A DNA stretch of 64,000 nucleotides from Roseateles terrae. Lineage in GTDB: Bacteria; Pseudomonadota; Gammaproteobacteria; Burkholderiales; Burkholderiaceae_C. The stretch covers positions 832,069 through 896,068 of the forward strand of contig NZ_JACHXO010000001.1 of NCBI RefSeq assembly GCF_014192155.1, in the 5' to 3' direction. Made by a program: the position numbers and the translations under genes. Below the pieces are notes generated by a model. That model worked only from the letters and a program-made list of their open reading frames with translations, did not search any database and was not told where the DNA came from. This document shows positions 58,470-64,000 of this stretch, piece by piece (within the stretch, counting starts at the first letter, position 1; every line of letters begins with the position of its first letter).

Positions 58470-59291
58470 TCATTGAAGATCGTTGCGGTAAAAGTGATGG
58501 GCTGTGTTGTAGAGACCGCGGCGCAATTCCACCGGCTTGTCGCCGTAGGTGAAAGAGAGCCGCTCCACGCTCAGCAGCGGACTGCCGGGCGACACCTGGA
58601 GCAGTTCAGCGACTTCTACGTCGGCTGCAACCGCCCGGATTTTTTCCTGTGCACGAATCATGTGCACACCGAATTCTGTTTCGAGGAGGCCGTAGAACGG
58701 GCCGCGGTGTTCCCGCAACCGCTCGGCGGTCAGGCCTTTGAACATGGCGCCGGGAAGCCAGATGTCGTCCAGCACCACCGGCTGACCGCCGCTGTGCAGC
58801 AGGCGGCGGATTTCAATCACCGGATCGCCGGCACGCAGATTCATCTGACGGGCGATCCAGGCGGGCGCGCGCTGGCGGCGGCAATCGAGCAGTTGCCGGC
58901 CGAGCGTGGCCGACGCGCCGGCATCAGGCGTCAGGCGCAGGAAGCGGAACTGCTGCTGCTGCTCGGCATGGGTGGCGACGAAGGTGCCCTTGCCCTGACG
59001 GCGGACCAGCAGGTTCTCGGCAGCCAGCTCATCCACGGCCTTGCGCACGGTGCCCTGGCTGACGCCAAAGCGGCTGGCCAGGTCCATTTCGCTGGGAATC
59101 GTGTCGCCGGCCTTCCACTCCCCGGCCTGCAGACCGGCCAGGATCAGGCCCTTGATCTGGCGATACAGCGGGCTGAAGGCCGGTGTCGCTTCGGCACGCG
59201 CCAGCTCATTGAGCGGCGTGACCGGATGGGGCGACGGAACGGGGGGCGACATGGGGCGGCATTCGAGCACAAAGCGGGGCGCCGCGTCCAT
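58470..59291 (-). CDS. GntR/HutC-family transcriptional regulator of the TCA cluster
   Basis: About 273 residues from ATG 59291; a further in-frame ATG at 59252 (MSPPVPSP) may be the true start, since the intervening residues are not family-like. The N-terminal winged helix is SPLYRQIKGLILAGLQAGEW ... IPSEMDLASRFGVSQGTVRK, and the C-terminal UTRA domain (FRFLRLTPDAGASATLGRQL) binds the effector. It sits between sdhC and mdh and reads away from mdh, so it probably controls the TCA genes around it. The effector may be a TCA intermediate, by inference. Confidence 0.9.
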   Translation of the reverse strand: MDAAPRFVLECRPMSPPVPSPHPVTPLNELARAEATPAFSPLYRQIKGLILAGLQAGEWKAGDTIPSEMDLASRFGVSQGTVRKAVDELAAENLLVRRQGKGTFVATHAEQQQQFRFLRLTPDAGASATLGRQLLDCRRQRAPAWIARQMNLRAGDPVIEIRRLLHSGGQPVVLDDIWLPGAMFKGLTAERLREHRGPFYGLLETEFGVHMIRAQEKIRAVAADVEVAELLQVSPGSPLLSVERLSFTYGDKPVELRRGLYNTAHHFYRNDLQ

Positions 59292-59316
59292 CAAAACCGG
59301 GAGACCCAGCTGGTTA

Positions 59317-59330
59317 GTCTTATATAAGAC
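59317..59330. promoter_or_regulatory. Palindrome GTCTTATATAAGAC, presumed GntR operator
   Basis: A perfect 14-base palindrome in the 245-base region between gntR and the divergent mdh. It overlaps a second IR (GACAC 59328-59332, GTGTC 59337-59341). HutC-type GntR proteins bind short AT-centred palindromes with GT...AC ends, which this matches. It also contains TATATAAG, which could serve as a -10 element, so a bound regulator would block its own promoter. The binding protein is presumed to be the neighbouring regulator. Confidence 0.7.
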
Positions 59331-59536
59331 ACAAGAGTGTCAGATTCTTGCCATGTTTCAGAGGCGTTTGAGGGTCATGGGGTCGTCCGGAAGGGCGAAT
59401 AAGACCGCTCGCTCCACACGCGCCGTGCCTGATGGGCCTACACTTGTCGCCGCTGGCGCCGGCTCGAGACCGCGCGCACTGTCTTGGCTTTTGCCAATTG
59501 CTTTCGTTTTGCCTTTTCACTTTCGGAGACCTCGTG

Positions 59537-60523
59537 ATGAGCAAGAAACCCGTTCGCGTCGCCGTGACCGGCGCCGCCGGCCAGATTGGCTATGCCCTGC
59601 TGTTCCGCATCGCTTCTGGCGAGATGCTGGGCAAGGACCAGCCTGTGATCCTGCAGCTGCTGGAGATCCCGGACGAGAAAGCTCAGAACGCGCTCAAGGG
59701 CGTGATCATGGAACTGGAAGACTGCGCCTTCCCGCTGCTGGCTGGCATTGAAGCCCACAGCGATCCGATGACCGCCTTCAAGGACACCGATTACGCCCTG
59801 CTGGTGGGTGCACGTCCGCGTGGCCCGGGCATGGAGCGTGCGGACCTGCTGGCCGCCAACGCCCAGATCTTCACGGTGCAGGGCAAGGCGCTGAATGCCG
59901 TGGCCTCGCGCAATGTGAAGGTGCTGGTGGTGGGCAACCCGGCCAACACCAATGCCTACATCGCGATGAAGTCGGCCCCGGACCTGCCGGCCAAGAACTT
60001 CACCGCCATGCTGCGTCTGGACCACAACCGCGCTGCTTCGCAGATCGCCGCCAAGACCGGCAAGCCGGTGGGCAGCATCGAGAAGCTGGCGGTGTGGGGC
60101 AACCACTCGCCGACGATGTATGCCGACTACCGTTTCGCCACCATCGACGGTCAGGCCGTGAAGCCGCTGATCAACGACGAAGAGTGGAACCGCAACACCT
60201 TCCTGCCGACCGTGGGCAAGCGTGGCGCCGCCATCATTGCAGCGCGTGGTCTGTCGTCGGCTGCTTCGGCCGCCAACGCAGCCATCGACCACATGCGTGA
60301 CTGGGCCCTGGGCACCAACGGCAAGTGGGTCACGATGGGCATTCCGTCGGACGGCTCGTATGGCATTCCGAAGGACGTCATGTTCGGCTTCCCGGTCACG
60401 ACCGAGAACGGCGAATACAAGATCGTGCAAGGCCTGGAGATCGATGCCTTCTCGCAAGAGTGCATCAACAAGACGCTGGCCGAGCTGACCGACGAGCAAA
60501 ACGGCGTGAAACATCTGCTCTGA
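59537..60523 (+). CDS. mdh: Malate dehydrogenase
   Basis: 328 residues from ATG 59537, preceded by CGGAGAC; the open frame extends upstream without a plausible start. This is the long (LDH/MDH cytosolic-type) malate dehydrogenase of proteobacteria: [20 protein letters not shown] (NAD fold), [38 protein letters not shown] and [15 protein letters not shown] (catalytic His). It oxidises malate to oxaloacetate. It is divergent from gntR and ends with a clear terminator. Confidence 0.97.
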   Translation: MSKKPVRVAVTGAAGQIGYALLFRIASGEMLGKDQPVILQLLEIPDEKAQNALKGVIMELEDCAFPLLAGIEAHSDPMTAFKDTDYALLVGARPRGPGMERADLLAANAQIFTVQGKALNAVASRNVKVLVVGNPANTNAYIAMKSAPDLPAKNFTAMLRLDHNRAASQIAAKTGKPVGSIEKLAVWGNHSPTMYADYRFATIDGQAVKPLINDEEWNRNTFLPTVGKRGAAIIAARGLSSAASAANAAIDHMRDWALGTNGKWVTMGIPSDGSYGIPKDVMFGFPVTTENGEYKIVQGLEIDAFSQECINKTLAELTDEQNGVKHLL

Positions 60524-60544
60524 TCGGCGATCAGTAGCCAAGCA

Positions 60545-60573
60545 AAGGCCGGCCCAGTGGGCTGGCCTTTTTC
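60545..60573 (+). terminator. Intrinsic terminator after mdh
   Basis: GGCCGGCCC (60547-60555) pairs with GGGCTGGCC (60559-60567), with one G-T pair and a three-base loop, preceded by AAA and followed by five T. It lies 24 bases after the mdh stop. Confidence 0.88.
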
Positions 60574-60720
60574 ATTTGTACGGCGCACAGCGGCAGCGGG
60601 CCATTCAATATCCTGTCCTCACGATGATGATTGAGGGACACTTGGCGTGAGCCGCGCTGTCGGCAGGTGGGATGGGGTTACGCGCCCTGCCCTTCGGTTT
60701 CGCTGGTTATCTGAGATGTC

Positions 60721-61752
60721 ATGAGCAGCACTTCGCTTCATCCCGCACAAGCGCTTTTTGAAGAGGGCCAGGCGCCGGGCGTCCTGCCGGTGGTCGATCA
60801 CTATTGCGGCGTCGAGTCGCGGATGATCAAGAGCCTGGAGATGCAGGCCCAGATGGGACCGGTCTTCGACATCACCCTGGACTGCGAAGACGGGGCGCCC
60901 GTAGGCGGCGAAGCGGAGCACATGCTGCTGGTGCTGCACCTGCTCAATGGACCGCTCAATGTGCATGGCCGGGTCGGCGTGCGGGTGCATCCCTTCCAGC
61001 ATCCGGCCTTCGAGGCCGATGTTGAAGCCGTCATTGCCGGCGGCGGCGAAAAGCTCGCCTACCTGATGATCCCCAAGCCGGAGGGCCTGCAGGATCTGCA
61101 AGGCGCCATCGATTTCATTGACGACAGCCTGCGGCGGCATCACATCCAGAAGCCCCTGCCGCTGCACACGCTGATTGAAACGCATGGGGCGCTGCGGGAT
61201 GTCATGGCCATCGCCGCCCTGCCTCGCATCGAATCCCTGTCCTTCGGACTGATGGACTTCGTCTCCGCGCATCGCGGCGCCATCCCCCGCTCGGCGCTGA
61301 CGGTCGACGGACAGTTCACCCATCCGCTGGTGGTCCGCGCCAAGCTCGACATCGCAGCGGCTTCCCACGCCTACGGGAAAACCCCTTCCCACTGCGTCGT
61401 CACTGAGTTCAAGAGCGAGCGCGCCATCCAGTCCGCTGCAGAGCGCGCGGCGCGGGAGTTCGGGTACACCCGTATGTGGAGTATCCATCCGCAACAGATT
61501 CGACCGATCATCGAAGCGTTTGCACCCAGTGTGGCGGAGATCGACGAGGCCATCGACATCCTCCAGGCCGCCCAGGCGGTGGACTGGGCCCCTATCCAAC
61601 ATCGTGACATGCTTCACGACCGGGCCAGCTACCGACTCTTCTGGCACTTGTTGCAGCGTGCATACCGCACAGGCCAGCAAATCCCGGCGGAAATGGAACA
61701 AGCGTGGTTCAGCGCTCCTTTGTCGGGCGCCAGCAGTACAAGTGCACGTTAA
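60721..61752 (+). CDS. CoA ester lyase, HpcH/HpaI-citrate lyase beta family
   Basis: 343 residues, TIM-barrel lyase. Family features are the Mg2+/acid site in DITLDCEDGAPVGGE, VRVHPFQHPAFEADVE, LHTLIETHGALRDVMAIAAL and LSFGLMDFVSAHRG, with FGYTRMWSIHPQQIRPI near the end. Related proteins are malyl-CoA or citramalyl-CoA lyases. Its place between mdh and acnB is common in Burkholderiales; its physiological substrate is not settled here. It starts 148 bases after the mdh terminator. Confidence 0.9.
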   Translation: MSSTSLHPAQALFEEGQAPGVLPVVDHYCGVESRMIKSLEMQAQMGPVFDITLDCEDGAPVGGEAEHMLLVLHLLNGPLNVHGRVGVRVHPFQHPAFEADVEAVIAGGGEKLAYLMIPKPEGLQDLQGAIDFIDDSLRRHHIQKPLPLHTLIETHGALRDVMAIAALPRIESLSFGLMDFVSAHRGAIPRSALTVDGQFTHPLVVRAKLDIAAASHAYGKTPSHCVVTEFKSERAIQSAAERAAREFGYTRMWSIHPQQIRPIIEAFAPSVAEIDEAIDILQAAQAVDWAPIQHRDMLHDRASYRLFWHLLQRAYRTGQQIPAEMEQAWFSAPLSGASSTSAR

Positions 61753-61891
61753 AAGACCTACCCTTTGAAACAAACCCTGTGTGCATGCGGCTTGCCGAGC
61801 GCGAGAATTCGATCGCCGTCGCGCCAGAGGTCATCGAGCTCCTGGGACGACTCACCAGCACAGCCCTCTTCAAAGACACAAGACGACTCCC

Positions 61892-62443
61892 ATGAAAACC
61901 TCCTTCGCTCTGTCCAGCACTGTTGCCGCCGCCCTGATGCTGGCTGCCGGCCTTGTTTGCGCTGAACCTTCGGTGCAGGGCAACAACACCAAGGCCGCTC
62001 CGGCGAAGGCCGCCACGGCCAAGACCACTGCCAAGAAGGGCGCAGCCAAGCCGGCCGGCCCGGCTCCGCTGGCGGAAGCCGGCCCTGAGCAGCTGGCCGC
62101 TGCGGAGCAGGCTTACATGGGCCACTACGACTGCGAATTCAAGCAATCGGTGGACATCCAGCCGAATGCCAAGCATCCCGGCTACATCGACGTTTCGTTC
62201 CTGAAGCAGGTCTTCACGATGAAGCCGGTGCTGTCCTCCACGGGCGCGCTGCGTCTGGAAGACGTGACGGGTCGCACCCTGATGGTCCAGATTGCCAACA
62301 AGTCGATGCTGCTGGACGTCAATGCCGGCCGCCGCCTGGTGGACGAGTGCATTCACCCGACCCAGCGCGCCGCGATTGAAGCTGCACGCGCCTCGTCGGC
62401 CGTGCCCGTCAGCAGCCTGGGCATCACCCCTGCCGGCCACTGA
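61892..62443 (+). CDS. Hypothetical exported protein of the TCA cluster
   Basis: 183 residues from ATG 61892. A signal peptide (about 1-24, VAAALMLAAGLVCAEP) is followed by a Lys/Ala-rich linker (about 28-60) and a soluble domain (AYMGHYDCEFKQSVDIQPNA ... GRRLVDECIHPTQRAAIEAA). Two Cys in the domain may form a disulfide. No named family was recognised, but its place between the CoA ester lyase and acnB suggests a conserved linked gene. A terminator follows at 62461-62486. Confidence 0.75.
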   Translation: MKTSFALSSTVAAALMLAAGLVCAEPSVQGNNTKAAPAKAATAKTTAKKGAAKPAGPAPLAEAGPEQLAAAEQAYMGHYDCEFKQSVDIQPNAKHPGYIDVSFLKQVFTMKPVLSSTGALRLEDVTGRTLMVQIANKSMLLDVNAGRRLVDECIHPTQRAAIEAARASSAVPVSSLGITPAGH

Positions 62444-62460
62444 TCCACCGCACACCAAGA

Positions 62461-62486
62461 AAAGCGCGCCACGGCGCGCTTTTTTT
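62461..62486 (+). terminator. Intrinsic terminator after the exported protein gene
   Basis: AGCGCGC (62463-62469) pairs with GCGCGCT (62474-62480), with a four-base loop, preceded by AA and followed by a T-run to 62486. It ends the transcript of the exported protein gene 18 bases after its stop. Confidence 0.88.
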
Positions 62487-62579
62487 CGCCCCTGCACCAG
62501 CGCCGCCCCGGCCCTTCCCCCGCCCGACGCGACGCGACCGGACGCCACGCGCCACGCCTCGCCTTGCCACGGTGTATCG

Positions 62580-62677
62580 CATCGGAGGCCAGGGGTGCCC
62601 TGTTCCCGTAAGTATTAGAGGAAGCCCCGAAGGGGCTGGGGGACATGGAGGGAACAGGGTACCCCTGGCCTCCGATG
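62580..62677. repeat. 98-nt nested inverted repeat upstream of vapBC
   Basis: Two 28-base arms, 62580-62607 and 62650-62677, are inverted copies of each other with one difference (27 of 28). Between them lies a smaller hairpin, AGCCCC (62623-62628) and GGGGCT (62632-62637) with loop GAA. The whole could fold into one long stem with an internal hairpin. It lies between a terminator and the vapBC operator, in a gap without genes. No T-run follows. It could be a dispersed palindromic element, a remnant of a mobile element or a structured RNA. Confidence 0.75.
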
Positions 62678-62726
62678 ACGCTCCACCTTCGCAGACAGAA
62701 GCCCCAACTGTTCCCTCCCGCACCCC

Positions 62727-62751
62727 AAGTATGTAGAATCCATACATACTT
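62727..62751. promoter_or_regulatory. vapBC operator overlapping the promoter -10
   Basis: The palindrome AAGTATGTA (62727-62735) and TACATACTT (62743-62751) with a seven-base spacer is perfect. The sequence TAGAAT at 62734-62739 inside it resembles a -10 element, so a bound VapB or VapBC complex would block the promoter of its own operon. This is the usual arrangement of toxin-antitoxin autoregulation. Confidence 0.75.
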
Positions 62752-62781
62752 TCCGTTCCATACCACCCCCGGGAGCCCACC

Positions 62782-63027
62782 ATGGAAGCCACCGTCGCCG
62801 AACGCGGTCAGATCACGCTGCCCAAGGCCGTCCGCGACGCGCTGGGCCTCACCAAGGGCACCACGTTGAAGGTGGAACTGGACGGCGCCCGCATCATCCT
62901 CCGCAAGAACGTGGACGACGCCATTTCCCGCGCCCGCGGCCGGTTCAAGCTCCCCGACGGCACCACCACCGACGACGTGATGCGTGACCTCCGCGGCCGC
63001 GCGCCCACCGACCCCACGCAGGCCTGA
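62782..63027 (+). CDS. vapB: VapB-type antitoxin, AbrB/MazE fold
   Basis: 81 residues, preceded by GGGAGCCC. An N-terminal swapped-hairpin AbrB domain (EATVAERGQITLPKAVRDAL ... LKVELDGARIILRK) is followed by a disordered, basic-acidic C-terminal segment (RFKLPDGTTTDDVMRDLRG) that would wrap the toxin. It binds the operator just upstream and neutralises the PIN toxin encoded six bases downstream. Confidence 0.92.
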   Translation: MEATVAERGQITLPKAVRDALGLTKGTTLKVELDGARIILRKNVDDAISRARGRFKLPDGTTTDDVMRDLRGRAPTDPTQA

Positions 63028-63033
63028 TCGTCC

Positions 63034-63480
63034 ATGATTGCTGTTGACAGCTCCGTCCTCATCGACCTCCTGGGCGACGCGCCCGGCGCCGATGCGGCTG
63101 AAGCTGCGCTGCGCCTGGCGCTCTCCTCCGGCCCGGTGGTGCTGTGTGATGTGGTCCTCTCCGAAGTCACCGCCGGCCTGGGCCACGGCTCCGAAGTGAT
63201 GGACGCGCTGGAAGAGATGGGGCTGAGCTTCTCCCCCATCGACCAGCGCGCCGCCATCCGTGCCGGCGAGATGCAGCGCAAGTTCAAGCAGCGCCTGCTT
63301 GACACGCCCTCCCGCAAGACGGCCCAGGCCCCCGAGCCTGCCCCCAGCACCCGTGCCCTCGCCGACTTCCTCGTCGGCGCCCACGCCATGCTGCAGTGTG
63401 ACGGCCTCATCACCCGCGATCACGGATTTTTCCGCGACTATTTCAAGGGACTCAAAGTCATCGTGCCCAGTGCGCCCTGA
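63034..63480 (+). CDS. vapC: VapC-type PIN-domain ribonuclease toxin
   Basis: 148 residues. PIN-domain acidic residues are in IAVDSSVLIDLLGD, VVLCDVVLSEVTAGLG and LADFLVGAHAMLQCDGLITRDHGFF. The toxin would cleave RNA when freed from VapB. It starts six bases after vapB and ends 57 bases before acnB, so the pair is inserted as a unit between the exported protein gene and acnB. Confidence 0.93.
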   Translation: MIAVDSSVLIDLLGDAPGADAAEAALRLALSSGPVVLCDVVLSEVTAGLGHGSEVMDALEEMGLSFSPIDQRAAIRAGEMQRKFKQRLLDTPSRKTAQAPEPAPSTRALADFLVGAHAMLQCDGLITRDHGFFRDYFKGLKVIVPSAP

Positions 63481-63537
63481 CACCAAGATCCCGCTTCACT
63501 GACCCAAGCCAGAGACCTACAGAGACTGGAGTTCGCA

Positions 63538-64000
63538 ATGCTGCAAGCCTACCGCCAACATGAAGCCGAGCGCGCCGCGCTGGGCATCCCGCCGCTGCCG
63601 CTGGATGCCAAGCAAGTCGCCGAGCTGATCGAGCTGATCAAGAACCCGCCTGCCGGCGAAGGCGAATTCCTGCTCAACCTGCTGACGCACCGCGTGCCTC
63701 CGGGCGTGGACGATGCAGCCAAGGTCAAGGCCAGCTTCCTCGCGGCGGTCGCCCACGGTGACCTTACCGTCGCGCTGATCTCCAAGACCAAGGCCACCGA
63801 GCTGCTGGGCACCATGGTGGGCGGCTACAACGTCAAGCCGCTCGTCGATCTGCTGGACGACAAGGAGGTGGCCTCCGTCGCTGCTGCCGGTCTGAAGAAG
63901 ACCCTGCTGATGTTCGACGCCTTCCACGACGTCGCCGAGAAGGCCAAGGCCGGCAACGCCCAGGCCACCGCTGTCATCCACAGCTGGGCCGATGCCGAGT
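63538..64000 (+). CDS. acnB: Aconitate hydratase B, N-terminal part (runs off the window)
   Basis: The first 154 residues are visible; the gene continues beyond base 64000. The start MLQAYRQHEAERAALGIPPL and the HEAT-like region with LAKQVAELIELIKNPPAGEG-type helices and VALISKTKATELLGTMVGGYNV are the typical AcnB beginning. It interconverts citrate and isocitrate. An RBS with GGAG lies upstream of the ATG at 63538. The gene belongs to the TCA cluster that starts with gltA. Confidence 0.95.
   Translation, partial: MLQAYRQHEAERAALGIPPLPLDAKQVAELIELIKNPPAGEGEFLLNLLTHRVPPGVDDAAKVKASFLAAVAHGDLTVALISKTKATELLGTMVGGYNVKPLVDLLDDKEVASVAAAGLKKTLLMFDAFHDVAEKAKAGNAQATAVIHSWADAE

Overview
The window is high-GC DNA, densely packed with genes and without rRNA, tRNA, phage or transposase genes. 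It looks like the chromosome of a betaproteobacterium of the order Burkholderiales, possibly the Roseateles/Mitsuaria/Rubrivivax/Leptothrix side. This placement is an inference from the gltA-sdhE-sdhB-sdhA-sdhD-sdhC-gntR-mdh-acnB arrangement, the ligase-associated repair cluster, the PEP-CTERM protein and the general protein style; no marker gene is available to fix the genus.

Layout. 0.1-7 kb: a secreted tannase/feruloyl-esterase family enzyme, two small proteins (one DUF3606) and a periplasmic molybdenum aldehyde oxidoreductase (paoABC type). 6.9-11.2 kb: regulators, namely a hybrid sensor kinase, a divergent OmpR-family response regulator and a Crp/Fnr-type protein. 11.6-14.5 kb: a PEP-CTERM protein, a small membrane protein, moaE and a class I glutamine amidotransferase. 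14.5-24.3 kb: a full kdp potassium locus on the minus strand (a 30-residue peptide, kdpF, A, B, C, a TorF-type porin, kdpD, kdpE). 24.6-27.6 kb: an SPFH / DUF4178 / DUF350 operon of the membrane-stress type. 27.7-31.9 kb: a YjfB-like protein, a membrane-anchored unknown, a YddA/SbmA-like ABC exporter, an MgtC-family protein and a small unknown. 32.0-38.4 kb: the four-gene ligase-associated DNA damage response cluster (exonuclease, ATP-dependent ligase, Lhr-like helicase, PdeM endonuclease). 38.6-43.1 kb: an HD-GYP response regulator, a large orphan prepilin and a luciferase-like oxidoreductase. 43.2-47.2 kb: purL. 47.4-53.1 kb: a LacI-regulated nucleoside/ribose salvage operon (regulator, ribokinase, nucleoside hydrolase, MTA/SAH-deaminase-like amidohydrolase, periplasmic binding protein). 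53.3-64 kb: a TCA-cycle supercluster (gltA, sdhE, sdhB, sdhA, sdhD, sdhC, gntR, mdh, CoA ester lyase, exported protein, acnB) with a vapBC toxin-antitoxin pair placed just before acnB.

How the genes work together. The 53-64 kb block encodes citrate synthase, succinate dehydrogenase with its flavinylation factor, malate dehydrogenase and the start of aconitase B, with a GntR regulator in the middle whose divergent promoter carries a perfect palindrome. The 47-53 kb operon would take up nucleosides or related compounds, split them to base plus ribose and phosphorylate the ribose; an 18-bp perfect LacI-type palindrome lies upstream of its first gene. The kdp genes form a high-affinity K+ pump with its own two-component system and an accompanying outer-membrane protein.

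Most of the window is ordinary housekeeping and stress physiology. The least explained items are a 98-nt nested inverted repeat beside vapBC, the orphan 694-residue prepilin at 39.9-42.0 kb, the SPFH/DUF4178/DUF350 operon, the 30-residue peptide that starts the kdp operon, and an in-frame 9-bp repeat tract in the tail of the ligase-associated exonuclease.
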